From Agarophyton chilense (lineage: Eukaryota; Rhodophyta; Florideophyceae; Gracilariales; Gracilariaceae), in the NCBI GenBank assembly GCA_030374765.1, contig JARGXX010000116.1, forward strand, positions 372,001 to 436,000: a stretch of 64,000 nt of DNA, read 5' to 3'. Under the pieces are notes generated by a model, which saw nothing but the letters and a program-made list of their open reading frames with translations, did no database searches and was not told the DNA's origin. How positions within the stretch are numbered: the first letter of the stretch is position 1; each line of letters starts with the position of its first letter. The position numbers and the translations under genes are program-made. Shown here one piece after another: positions 11,120 through 20,077 of this stretch.

Positions 11120-11878
11120 CTAAGCAGACTCGGTCTTCCCTGTATCGAGCGCGTACGCATGGTCGCCAATCTTGTTCCGCACGCGTTCTGCACCCAAAAG
11201 CTCCTCAACGCGTCTGTCATGTTCCCTGCTTCCGAGCAGCGCGACAACTGCGATGCCAACACACATGGTGGCAAAGCCCAAAATGGCAGCGGCCACAACT
11301 CTCAACTGCCACACGCTGCCGGCGTTGCGCGCCAGCTTCGTTTGCAACTCGGCAAACCCGACAGTGGCACTAACAAACGCCATCAAACAAACCAACATGC
11401 CGCCCAGGCGGTGAGACTTGCCCACCAGAGCAGCTGCCTTCCATTGGGCGCACAGCGTGGACGTCAAACCTGCCACGATGTTACCCTTCATAAGAAACAG
11501 AGTGCCGAGCCCCAGCCAGCTATGCAGCGAATACAAGTTGGGCTTGTTTTGCTGCAAATGGCTTGAATACGCGACGGCGACGGCGACGGAGAGGACCACA
11601 AACGCCACAAGCAGACAGAAGGCGTGCACGGCCCTGACTCGCCAGTCACGCGTTGCGCCGCTTCCGCGAGGCGCTGGTTGCACCAACACACCGGGCGTCA
11701 GAACGGCAAGCACTGCACCGGAGGCCAGGATGGGGTGCCAGTTGAACAGGCGCGAGCCGGTGGTGGCCAGGCCTCCGAGCGCCAGAAGCGTCCACAACAG
11801 CGTGAGAATGAAGGTGGCGTACGAGGCGGCTAGCAAGGCGCATGGTGCACGCGAGGCTGCGGCGATTGCCATCTGCAA
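11120..11878 (-). CDS. Cytochrome b561-type transmembrane electron-transfer protein
   Basis: Di-heme ascorbate-dependent trans-membrane reductase family, 252 aa. Five or six hydrophobic helices are visible. The conserved heme histidines sit in the family contexts: FNWHPILAS (residues 46-54), RAVHAFCLL, YSLHSWLGLGTLF and KSHRLGGMLVC, spaced as in CYB561 core helices 2-5. It moves electrons across a membrane, usually from cytosolic ascorbate to a lumenal or extracellular acceptor. No N-terminal DOMON or reductase domain is fused, so it is the simple form. A second Met (MAIAAAS, residue 3) could be used. The C-terminal tail is hydrophilic and basic-acidic mixed. Which membrane it occupies cannot be read from the sequence. 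Confidence 0.85.
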   Translation of the reverse strand: MQMAIAAASRAPCALLAASYATFILTLLWTLLALGGLATTGSRLFNWHPILASGAVLAVLTPGVLVQPAPRGSGATRDWRVRAVHAFCLLVAFVVLSVAVAVAYSSHLQQNKPNLYSLHSWLGLGTLFLMKGNIVAGLTSTLCAQWKAAALVGKSHRLGGMLVCLMAFVSATVGFAELQTKLARNAGSVWQLRVVAAAILGFATMCVGIAVVALLGSREHDRRVEELLGAERVRNKIGDHAYALDTGKTESA

Positions 11879-12033
11879 ACAAGCGGGGCGCGCTCACAGC
11901 TGGAACGCGACCGTCGCACGTCGGTACATGAGATACTCAAGTATATGCTACGCAACAAGAGCGGCGCTGAGTAAGCGCGCGGTTCGATTTGAATGCAACG
12001 GGCACGACGTCAAATTGGGAGGCAACCAGGTGG

Positions 12034-12080
12034 TCACGACGCACGACACACGACACACGACGCACGACGCACGACGCTCG
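12034..12080. repeat. Short CACGA-type tandem repeat
   Basis: Run of 7-8-bp units of the ACGACGC/ACGACAC type, about six copies, between the b561 5' flank and the 3' end of the PPIL3-like gene. Confidence 0.7.
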
Positions 12081-12111
12081 CTCTCTCAATTGACTTACTC
12101 ATTTGCGTCGC

Positions 12112-12624
12112 TCACCTGACGTGGTACGCAAGCGCGCCATCTGCAAACGGGTTGGCGTGGATGGTGACGGAGCGCAGCAGCACGGGCGTGATGGGGCGAT
12201 TTCGCTCGCACTGCACGGCGGCGATGGCGCGCACAGCATGCATTCCGTGGATGACGCGGCCCACAATGGTACAGGTGGCGTCCAGGTGCGGCGCGGCGGC
12301 AAGCGTGATGAAGAACTGACTGCCGACGCCCTTGGAGCTAGGGCGGCCCGAGTTTGCAAAGGCGACCACGCCGGCGCGCGCAAACGTGAGCTGCGCGTGG
12401 ATGTCATCCGGCAGACGGCTGGCAAATGCCGCGCGGGAGACGGTTCCTGCGCCCGTGGGATCGCCCGTCTGCACAATGAAGGCGGAGATGACGCGGTGGA
12501 ATGGGGTATTGTCGTAGCGATGCGCCGCGCATAGCGCGAGGAAATTGGCCGCTGAGCGCGGTACCTCGCGGCAGAAAAGCTCCACCTTGACGTCGCCGCA
12601 GTCGGTGTGCAACGTGACGCTCAT
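12112..12624 (-). CDS. PPIL3: PPIL3-like cyclophilin, spliceosome-associated type
   Basis: Small single-domain peptidyl-prolyl isomerase, 170 aa. The start MSVTLHTDCGDVKVELF is chosen because it matches the family N-terminus. The frame stays open for 61 codons upstream, but those derive from a 14-bp repeat. Conserved blocks: ANFLALCA, NTPFHRVISAFIVQTGDPTG (catalytic Arg in FHR), VAFANSG, GSQFFITLAAAPHLD and IVGRVIHGM. Leaderless cyclophilins with TLHT.GD.K.ELF at the N-terminus belong to the PPIL3 group found in late spliceosomes. The C-terminus is about eight residues longer than usual. A RING gene starts divergently about 660 nt away. Confidence 0.88.
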   Translation of the reverse strand: MSVTLHTDCGDVKVELFCREVPRSAANFLALCAAHRYDNTPFHRVISAFIVQTGDPTGAGTVSRAAFASRLPDDIHAQLTFARAGVVAFANSGRPSSKGVGSQFFITLAAAPHLDATCTIVGRVIHGMHAVRAIAAVQCERNRPITPVLLRSVTIHANPFADGALAYHVR

Positions 12625-12660
12625 GGCGGGGCACGCGGGTTGGTCAGGCAGGCGGCATGA

Positions 12661-12730
12661 GGAAGAAGGCGTGAGGAAGAAGGCGTGAGGAAGAAGGCGT
12701 GAGGAAGAAGGCGTGAGGAAGAAGGCGTAA
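12661..12730. repeat. 14-bp tandem repeat, five copies
   Basis: Five head-to-tail copies of GGAAGAAGGCGTGA (the last with one change), immediately upstream of the PPIL3-like start. A 14-bp unit is not codon-periodic, which supports a non-coding 5' flank. Confidence 0.92.
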
Positions 12731-13285
12731 TGAAGAAGATATGGAGGAGATGATGGGGGGTGAGCAACGTACCGACGATACCTTGGTACGTGTAGAGAAG
12801 GGCACACACACGACGTCTGGAGGCGGCAGCGACGCAGCGCTTACGCGTGCTTACACGTCAGTTGCGCGCGCGCGCCAGACGCAGAGCGCGGTGAATCGGG
12901 GACGCGTGCCAATGACAGCGCGCCAGATCACACATGCCGTGGCACACATGGCGTGGCACACAGCACACACGGCGCCCAATGGGGTGCACACAAGGCGCTT
13001 CCCGTTCGTCAGCGCGCAACCGTGAAAGCGCCAAAGCAGCACGTGCATTTCTCCGTCTGCGCAGGTGTGTTTGTTTTGTTCAACATGTGATTGCGCACGT
13101 TGTATCCAGCCAGACTAGTAATATCAACGCTAACTCATACCTTGCTAACTGTGTATCGACGTGTGCTTGGCCAAGTGTTTTTTTTCTGTTTTTTCTGTGT
13201 TTCCGACGCTTCTTCCTCAAGCCTCGCGCTTGGTTTGTTGCTTTGCTTTGCTCAAGCGTGGCTTTTTTGTTGCTTTTTGGACGCT

Positions 13286-13741
13286 ATGGGCGTGTCTTGG
13301 TCGTCGGTGTCGGATTGCCTGGGCGATATCTCCGGCTCGTCTCAAGCGCGGTACAACCGCGTAACGGCATCCAGACGCGTTGAACAGTCATCCAGCGCTT
13401 CGCGCACTCACAACGCGGCGTTACGACAGCGGTGTGTGAGTGAGGAGAAGCAACTGAGCATCTCGGCCGCGTCGCCAGGCGCAGCCATTGCACCGCCTCC
13501 GCCGCCACTCATCCCGGACTCTAACGCGGTGTATAACTTGTTGGACGATGAAGACGAGGATGTGTGTCCCACCTGCCTCGAAATGTATGACAAGGATAAC
13601 CCCAAGATTGTTTCACGGTGCGGACATGCGTTTCATTTGCAATGCATCGTGGCGTGGGAGACAAGAAGCGGTACACGCTTTTGTCCTATCTGCGCCAAGG
13701 TGATGGAGTATGTGGAAGCCGGTAAGCTGCAGTCGTCTTGA
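13286..13741 (+). CDS. RING-H2 type E3 ubiquitin ligase, probably N-myristoylated
   Basis: 151-aa protein with a C-terminal RING: VCPTCLEMYDKDNPKIVSRC, then CGHAFHLQCIVAW and FCPICAKVMEY, giving the C3-H-H-C-type zinc ligand order of RING-H2 fingers at about residues 92-140. It should recruit an E2 and transfer ubiquitin. The start MGVSWSSVSDCLG is chosen over the in-frame upstream extension because Gly2 with Ser5/6 fits an N-myristoylation site and Cys11 could be palmitoylated, as in plant RING proteins of the At3g02290/AIRP1 type with the same layout. Residues 15-85 are low-complexity with a polyproline run. Convergent with the RsfS-like gene. Confidence 0.85.
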   Translation: MGVSWSSVSDCLGDISGSSQARYNRVTASRRVEQSSSASRTHNAALRQRCVSEEKQLSISAASPGAAIAPPPPPLIPDSNAVYNLLDDEDEDVCPTCLEMYDKDNPKIVSRCGHAFHLQCIVAWETRSGTRFCPICAKVMEYVEAGKLQSS

Positions 13742-13756
13742 GGTGGCCTGACAATG

Positions 13757-13760
<4 letters not shown>

Positions 13761-13789
<29 letters not shown>

Positions 13790-13868
13790 ACTATGTGACT
13801 GTGTGACTGTGTGAATGTGAGTATGACTGCGTGAGTGTGAGTGAGTGAGTGAGTGAGTGAGTGAGTGA
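13761..13868. repeat. (GT)n followed by GTGA/GTGAGT microsatellite
   Basis: About 14 GT dinucleotides, then TGTGACT-type and GAGT-type tetranucleotide runs. It lies directly in the 3' flank of the RING gene. Confidence 0.95.
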
Positions 13869-13931
13869 ATGTATCATGCCATGTGGTAGCGTTTACCGCT
13901 GCAGGAGCATGATGCGTTGTTTGTACATAGC

Positions 13932-13999
13932 GAGGGGGGAGGGGCAGGGGGGAGGGGCAGGGGGGAAGGGGGCGGGGCGGGGCGGGGCGGGGCGGGGGG
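13932..13999. repeat. G-rich low-complexity tract with many G4 runs
   Basis: Many runs of four to six guanines separated by one or two bases, including five GGGGC units, between the 3' ends of two convergent genes. It is a candidate for G-quadruplex formation on the plus strand. Confidence 0.8.
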
Positions 14000-14229
14000 T
14001 GAGTGGTTGTTCTGCTCGCCCAACAAACGCAAGCAGCTGAGAGCGCGTTTTCGCACGTGAGAGCTTGTGCGTGGTTGTGACAGCAGCGGTTGAAGGCGAC
14101 GCGAGCAGGAGAAAGGGTTTGGAAGCAAGAGCGCAACGTGAAAGACACCAACACAAGTTTGCATTTACCAACAAGTATAATAGAGTAGAATGTACGAACA
14201 AACAAAAAAAAAACAGCGCGTGAATGCAA

Positions 14230-14796
14230 CTAACACTCCAACGGTGCACGCGGTGCCCAAAGAAGTTCCAATGCGTAGAGTTTGCGCATCTCAGGCGTCA
14301 TAACGTGCACGACAAGAGTACCAACATCAACAACAATCCAATCATCGTCGGCAGCACCCACAAGCGAAACAGGTTCATTTCCAACTCGCACACCATCCGC
14401 GGTCAAATGGCGTTGCACCCCATGTGCCACGGCGCGCACATGCGAGGTTCCAAGCGCGCTACACACAAGCATCCAGTCAGCAAACGTCGCATCAGCTCTG
14501 ACATCAAGCACGACGGCGTCCAACGCGCCATACTGCCGCTCCATAAACGCGGCGAGCTGCGGCGGCGACGGCGGCGCCCCGCTCACGGCGGGCACGCACT
14601 TGTACGGCGCGTCTGTGAGCGACGACGACGACGATGGCAGCGGTGTCGCCAACGATGGCGGTACGAATTGCGGCTGTGACGCGGGGTGACGACGAATGTA
14701 TGCGGCGGCGCGCGCGCGATTGGCAGCGCCAACGGTGGTGAAAGCAGCGACGGCAGTCGCCACGCGCGAGCTCAGCGCGCGCACGCCGCGTGCCAT
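14230..14796 (-). CDS. rsfS: Ribosome silencing factor RsfS/Iojap family, organellar
   Basis: RsfS binds ribosomal protein uL14 of bacterial-type ribosomes and blocks or times subunit joining. The signature domain covers the last about 110 residues: ALDAVVLDVR, ADWMLVCSALGTSHVRAVAHGVQ and the diagnostic DDWIVVDVGTLVVHVMTPEM followed by R, KLYALELLW. The start MARGVRALSSRVATAVAAF (188-aa product) is preferred. It gives a serine/arginine/alanine organelle-targeting peptide, while an upstream in-frame Met would add 41 residues. Mitochondrion or plastid cannot be decided. A divergent small gene begins about 550 nt upstream. Confidence 0.87.
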   Translation of the reverse strand: MARGVRALSSRVATAVAAFTTVGAANRARAAAYIRRHPASQPQFVPPSLATPLPSSSSSLTDAPYKCVPAVSGAPPSPPQLAAFMERQYGALDAVVLDVRADATFADWMLVCSALGTSHVRAVAHGVQRHLTADGVRVGNEPVSLVGAADDDWIVVDVGTLVVHVMTPEMRKLYALELLWAPRAPLEC

Positions 14797-14924
14797 AGCT
14801 AGCGTCGCCGCCGCGTGTGTCAGCGTCGCGTCCACGCCATGAAGCGCACAAGCAAGCGCGCCGCCGCGAAAAGCGGGCACCAAGCAACAAACCGTGCAGC
14901 AAGCGCGGGGCGGGTCCATTTTGC

Positions 14925-14996
14925 GCCACGCGGTGCACGTACGCCACGCGGTTCACGTACGCCACGCGGTTCACGTACGCCACGCGGTGCACGTAC
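14925..14996. repeat. 18-bp tandem repeat, four copies
   Basis: Four units of GCCACGCGGTKCACGTAC (K = G or T), followed by degenerate copies to about 15030, in the divergent promoter region upstream of the RsfS-like gene. The unit length of 18 keeps frames open by chance on both strands, explaining long spurious frames here. Confidence 0.93.
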
Positions 14997-15347
14997 GCCA
15001 CGCATGCCACGCGCGCCACGCGGTGTACGCGGCGACACGAAGGCGAAGGCGTGGCTTCGATTTGTGACAGCGGTGCTTGGCAGCGTGCGACGCTGCTGTG
15101 GGCGTGGTCGCGTGGCTGCGCGACGGACACGTGCGCCAGAAGCATCGCTCTCGTGTGACGTGTCCGCCGCGAGTTTACAGCGCGCCTGCGCCACGCGTCC
15201 TTCGTGCTGCGCGCCGCGCCTCGTCGCTCGCCTACAAAAGGCGCGCCGCGCCCGTATGTTCGCCCCCTGTTTCGCTCCCCGTCCACGGTACTGCCATCAC
15301 TTCTCTCGCCCCGCCTCGCCGCCGCCACCCCGCCGCCGCGCTGAAGA

Positions 15348-15680
15348 ATGCCCTACCCCGCCGCCACCTCCGCCCGGAGCGCCAAGCGTCGCCACAAGAA
15401 GGAGATTGCGTTCGGCGCTGTGGAGGTGATTCCTGACGCTGCTGCGTGCATCGCGCCTGCCGCGTCGCCCTCGGCTTCTTCTTCGTCGCTGTCGTCAGAG
15501 TGTGGATACAAGCTACGACGCTCGCCCACTCCCGTGCTCACGTCGCTCACCGATCTCACGCACGCCCACCTGTTCCAGCTGGCGAGCGTGTGGCAGGAGG
15601 CTAGCGTGCCGTCGTTCGAGCAAGATCGGCGCGACATAGCCGCCTCACGCCCCCGCAAGCCCGATCCTTTCGACTTTTAA
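15348..15680 (+). CDS. Small hypothetical protein, 110 aa
   Basis: Frame beginning MPYPAATSARSAKRRHKK with a basic N-terminus, a Ser-rich middle and a C-terminal part TDLTHAHLFQLASVWQEASVPSFEQDRR that looks amphipathic and structured. The end is RKPDPFDF. No family recognised. Strand and position (divergent from RsfS, convergent with bZIP) fit the local alternation of genes, and the downstream sequence turns pyrimidine-rich like a 3' UTR. It is probably real, but the evidence is composition and context only. Confidence 0.45.
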   Translation: MPYPAATSARSAKRRHKKEIAFGAVEVIPDAAACIAPAASPSASSSSLSSECGYKLRRSPTPVLTSLTDLTHAHLFQLASVWQEASVPSFEQDRRDIAASRPRKPDPFDF

Positions 15681-16125
15681 CCGCTTCACTTCTTTCCTTC
15701 TATTCTTCCCCTTCCTCCACTCCTCCCCGTCTCCGCCTCAACAACGCTTGCTATTTTCGTCGTCAATCTGCTAATGCCTATATTGCCAAACATGCACTAC
15801 AATCGCTACCCATTTTGTAAAAGAGAAAAACATTTTTTCACACTCGTGTGTGGCGCGCGTGGCGCGTCGCACTTGCGCCGTCTAGCGCTTGCCGCGTCGT
15901 CCTCCCGCCTGTCATCTTCCAATCCCTCTTCGACACCGTGCCCATCATCGTCGCCTCACCACCCGTCGCACTTGCGCGGTCTTGCGCCCGCCGCGTCGCC
16001 CTCCCGTCTGTCATCCTCCAATCGTCGTCTCACCGCGCGCCGCCCCCTCTCTCCCGCCGCGCCGGCAGTCAGCCATTCACTCGCCAACCCCCCACCCCAG
16101 CCACCGGCCCGTGCCCCCGGCCGCC

Positions 16126-16373
16126 TCACCCCAACAACCTCAGCTCGACAAGCAGCGCATGTAGCTGCGCTCGCAGTCGCGCGCTACGCTGCGCGCACGT
16201 AGGCAATATATCACACAACGCACGCCGCAACATGTCGTTCTCCTGTCGAAGCGACGTCAGCGCTAGCTCCAAACTTTGTACCCGCATCTTACTCTTCACG
16301 CGACTTCTCCTTGCGCTCTCGCGGTTTCTCACCGCGCGCGCCACGCGCTTGTCCACTGCCGTCGTTGCCCCCG

Positions 16374-16413
<40 letters not shown>

Positions 16414-16503
16414 TGTTGGCGTCGTTGGCGTCGTCGCGCGCGTGCGCGCCGCCGGCCCGTCGTCGCCGATCCGCCACGCTGTCATGTCGTCGCCAGCTGC
16501 CAA
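16126..16503 (-). CDS. bZIP transcription factor, short
   Basis: 125-aa basic leucine zipper protein. The basic region carries the invariant N-x7-R pattern in RAVRNRESARRSRVKSK (about residues 57-73), and the zipper follows with leucines at heptad spacing (VQSLELALTSLRQENDMLRRAL). It should bind ACGT-type DNA as a dimer. The N-terminus contains a run of about 14 threonines encoded by an ACG/CGT trinucleotide repeat (about 16375-16420), probably length-variable. No kinase or activation domain is recognisable. It lies head-to-head with the ADA3-like gene, about 320 nt apart. Confidence 0.82.
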
Positions 16504-16826
16504 CCGCTATCGCCCGTCCGTCGTCCACACCTGCCAGCCGCCCGCAAACCTCTTCAAGCAAACCCGTCATCGTCTCGCAATTGAACGCGTGTCCTTGCGT
16601 GGCACGGCGCTTCGCGCACGACACGTGCAATACACGCCGCCACCGCCCCAAATGCTCAAAACCGAAAACGTCCCGTTTCGCGCCTGCCGCCGCGCCGCGC
16701 GTGTGTGCTGTACCCGTCGTGTGCACAGTGTGTGTTGCTTGTCTCTTCGTAGAGTGTGATTGCGCGCTTCTGCGCGCGCGCGTTTCGCGCTCTTCGCCTT
16801 CCGTTCTCGTCGTCGTCTTCGTCGTC

Positions 16827-18264
16827 ATGAAGCCTGCGCGCGACTTTTCTCTGCCGTCAGACACTTTTCTGCCGCCCAGTACGTACGACCCGCTGCGCCA
16901 CGCCACTCAAGATTTTTTCTGGTATCACATCGAGCCCGTACGTCCCGCACCTCCGCCGCGCGCGCTGTTTCCATGCCACACGCCGCCACGTCACTCACCG
17001 CGTCCCGCTCTCCCCAGTACTTTCATCCAGTGTGTTCCGACCAGCTCGCCGTTCTTCAGCCCACAAACGCGCCCACACCCACGCTGCAACTTCCCACCGA
17101 GCAGCATTCCTCCTCGTCGCGCTCCACGCACCACACGCTGCAACCCGCTACTCTCACCTCCGTCGCCGCCTTTCCTCTCTGCCACAGGCTCACCGCCGCC
17201 CTGCTGGACGACGGCAAGGGCCAGCCCGTCGCCTCCAAACCGCTGCGCTCCGCCGTCTCCGCCGAGTCCACCTGGCTGGGGCCCTCTCCCCAAATGCTCG
17301 ACCACTACAACTGCGCTATGGAGCAGCGCATACGCCACCAGCTTTTACACTTGGGTTTGCTAGATAACCAACAAAACGATACGCTACTCTCTCATCTACG
17401 ACTCGTACGTAACTGCATTTTTCTTGCTCTCCGTATTCTAAACTTCTCTTCTTCTCTAACCCCGCCTCCGCCTCCGCTCTCTCCCCGTCCTCCTTCAATA
17501 GGAGCACTGGCGCCTGCAAAACCTAAACTCCGCCAATGCTGCCCTTCAAACGTACGTCGCGCACATTAAAAAGCGCCTTCTCCACTTCGTCTGCTGCATC
17601 TTACCTGACACCATGCATCTTCTTCACCACACGCTACCAAAAAAAAAATAACAAAAACAAAACAAAAACAAAACAAAAAAAACCTCTTCACCTCACGCAC
17701 AGTCGAGCACTCACCAAAGTAACTCCTTTTCTCAAATCGCAGGCTTCGTTCCGCAAACAAAAAATAACAGACAACTTCACCGAGATCAAATACCTTGAGA
17801 CTATGGGCGAAAAGTGCGGCAAACGAGCAAAGGGTCGTTTCAACAAGCTGCTCAATCAGATGCACCCAAACAGACATCTAAAGCCGGGTGACCCAATCAA
17901 TCAGCCAAACAAAACCACCCACAACTCGGCCGTCACCGACAAGCCCATTTCGAAGAAGCGCAAGAGAAAAGCCCCGACCGTCGACAAGCCCCCCCACAAA
18001 CAGCAACACGTGGAAAAGAACGCCTCCTCCTCAGCCGATTCATCCGACATTCTCGCTCCGCACATTGCCTCCATCATCTGGAAACACAATAATCACGCAT
18101 CAATTGACGACATTGTCAGTGATCTCGTGGAAACAGTTCCCAATCTAACCATTGATGTCAAGGAAGCCAGGCGTCGAATAACCAAATGTCTTTCCTTCTC
18201 CAGAAAACCATATCGCTTCCGGAAGACACCAAACGGTCTCACTTACTCTGCCGCAAAGCTTTGA
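16827..18264 (+). CDS. ADA3/NGG1-like SAGA adaptor with C-terminal extension, four exons
   Basis: Spliced model: exons 16827-16937, 17018-17404, 17502-17551 and 17703-18264 (1110 nt, 369 aa). All three introns (80, 97 and 151 nt) have GTACGT donors and AG acceptors and keep one frame. The order of features fits the ADA3 C-terminal region: FPLCHRLTAALLDDG (like PLTQRLLxALxEE), then CAMEQRIRHQLLHLGLLDNQ (like LExRIKEELxxxGLL), then an E/R/L/N-rich helix EHWRLQNLNSANAALQT. ADA3 links the GCN5 acetyltransferase to SAGA/ADA complexes. Beyond the helix there is an about 130-aa extension with a KKRKRK nuclear signal and a compact helical end (RRITKCLSFSRKPYRFR) resembling a winged helix. AATAAA-like ATAAAC lies about 40 nt after the stop. 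The homology call is from memory of the family, so moderate. Confidence 0.6.
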
Positions 18265-18353
18265 TACTTTGTTCCATAGTGCACCCTGTAAATCATCACA
18301 ATAAACATTCTGTTCCTGTAACACATTCAAAGAGTAAAGCGCGCAAACACGTT

Positions 18354-18360
<7 letters not shown>

Positions 18361-18387
<27 letters not shown>
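18361..18387. repeat. (CA)n microsatellite
   Basis: About 13 CA dinucleotides between the 3' ends of the ADA3-like and U2AF65-like genes. Confidence 0.95.
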
Positions 18388-18391
<4 letters not shown>

Positions 18392-18585
18392 TTCATACAC
18401 AAACTCACATCTCGGTTTCACATGGCAGTTTTTGCTTTGTTTTCGTTCCAACGTCAACGCAATCAGACAAACGAGCAACGTTAATGTCAGCCATCAGCTT
18501 TGCTAAGACACCCTTGACGCAACGCACGTTTGAGACAGCACCCATCTCAAACAAACAGACAAAAGGGAGGTGCGATGGCTTGATC

Positions 18586-19869
18586 TTAGTCGCGCATGGC
18601 GCTAGATCCTGTACCTGATCGAGCGGCCGCTTCGGCGACCGTGTTGCAGTCTGGCAAACCAATCGCAACGATCTGACGCTTGTCAAACACTCGCTTCTTG
18701 AGCGCCTCGACCGCATTCTTTGCCTCCAAACTCTTTTTGAATTGAATGAAAGCGGTCCTCTTCCAAATGCCGCTTTTCGGGATATTAACCTCCTCCACTG
18801 ATCCATAATTCTCGCATTCGGCCTGGACGTCAGCGACAAGATCTTCGTAGTCTTCGTCGTCGCCGTCCAAGTCGTCGTCCGTGACTAGGTTTTGAAGAGA
18901 TATAACTGTGTATTCTCTTTCTTGTTCCCTGGGCGTAGTGGGGTTGGAAGCGCTGTTGCCCACTGCTTCGGAGCGAATAGTTTCTTTTTGTTTGGCAACT
19001 GCACTTTGAAGATTTTCATCTTGGGCCGTGTGTGCTTGTGGCGTGCGCCGTGAAGCCGAGTTCGGTTCCGTAGTGGGCGTGCGATCGCGTTGTGCGTTTC
19101 CAGCAGGGTCAGTTTCTTTCACGTGCGAGGGCACGACCGACGGCATTCGTTGCTCATCAGAGGTTTGAGAGGCGGCGATGGCGGCCAATTGAGCTGGGGC
19201 GGAGACGATGCCGTCCAACTTGTCACAGAGCTCCATAACAGCGCGCACATTGACAACGTCAGGGACGAGGTTCATTCCAGAGGGGTTATGCACCTCAGGC
19301 CTGTAGTCGGATGGGCGATTCACCCTGAGCGGTCTGCCGTGCAGAAAGACGCCGTTGAACTGCATCATGTTGACGGCCTCCTGTTCGCCTCGAAGCTCCA
19401 TGAAGCCAAACTTACCGTCCGCATGCAACCAAAACGAGATGACAGGCAGCGGTTGAGCCGGTCGATTCGGTCCAAATCCAGCGATGTAAAGCGCAGAAAA
19501 GAACTGTGTGAGCGCAACGTCAGTAAGACCCACATGGTAAGGAACATTTCCAATGTACAAACGGCGACTCTTGCTGGTGTTGGGCAACGGGGGCTGCATA
19601 GACAGCGCCGGCGGGGCCGGTCTGGCGCCGTAGGGCGAGCCGTTTTGCAGCGCATTTTCATGGCTTGCGCGACGCGGGTGCGACGGGTTTGAATACGAGC
19701 CGTAGCCGTCACCGCGCTCCCACGCACGGTCGCGGTGAGACGGGCTGCGACGCGGGACGGCGTTTGGGGACAAACGTTCCACGCGCGCGCGCTTTCTGTC
19801 CGATTCATGTGAAGAGCCGCCGGTTCGGCGCGAGCGGGCGGAAGAGCGGGGTGGTGATGCGGCATGCAT
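18586..19869 (-). CDS. U2AF65-like splicing factor lacking the middle RRM
   Basis: Large subunit of the U2 auxiliary factor, which recognises the polypyrimidine tract and passes the branch site to SF1/U2 snRNP. In 427 aa: a short Arg/Ser-rich N-terminus (1-70); RRM1 (about 103-186) with RRLYIGNVP (RNP2) and KFGFMELR (RNP1), plus the family-specific GRPLRVNRPSDYRPE; then a 130-residue linker of low complexity; then the C-terminal UHM (about 322-405) with VISLQNLVTDDDL, DEDYEDLVADVQAECENYG and VEEVNIPKSG, which is diagnostic for U2AF65. Where RRM2 should lie (190-320) there are no RNP motifs, and no stop, frame change or credible intron could hide it. One exon. Confidence 0.85.
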   Translation of the reverse strand: MHAASPPRSSARSRRTGGSSHESDRKRARVERLSPNAVPRRSPSHRDRAWERGDGYGSYSNPSHPRRASHENALQNGSPYGARPAPPALSMQPPLPNTSKSRRLYIGNVPYHVGLTDVALTQFFSALYIAGFGPNRPAQPLPVISFWLHADGKFGFMELRGEQEAVNMMQFNGVFLHGRPLRVNRPSDYRPEVHNPSGMNLVPDVVNVRAVMELCDKLDGIVSAPAQLAAIAASQTSDEQRMPSVVPSHVKETDPAGNAQRDRTPTTEPNSASRRTPQAHTAQDENLQSAVAKQKETIRSEAVGNSASNPTTPREQEREYTVISLQNLVTDDDLDGDDEDYEDLVADVQAECENYGSVEEVNIPKSGIWKRTAFIQFKKSLEAKNAVEALKKRVFDKRQIVAIGLPDCNTVAEAAARSGTGSSAMRD

Positions 19870-20077
19870 GATGACGAGTGAGGCGCAGGGAAACGAAGAA
19901 AGGCTGTGGTGCTCGGGGAGCTTTTCAACGCGCTGGGGCCGTTTGCGACGGCGGTGGTGGTTGCACAGGGCAGAGAGTTCACCGATTGAAACAAGACATT
20001 TGTGAAGTCGAACACGAGAGACGATTCAGCTATGGACCGTCGGGTAGGGCTAGATTGCCACCCTTCGTACCTTGGTA

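Noticed and set aside
13761-13999. GT and G-rich runs as telomere-like sequence
   Set aside because: Units are a plain microsatellite and irregular GGGGC runs between two convergent genes, not a regular telomeric repeat.
15848-16759. 303-codon plus-strand frame
   Set aside because: It is antisense to the bZIP gene, made of Arg/Ala/Val low complexity from GC-rich DNA and a trinucleotide repeat, and has no domain.
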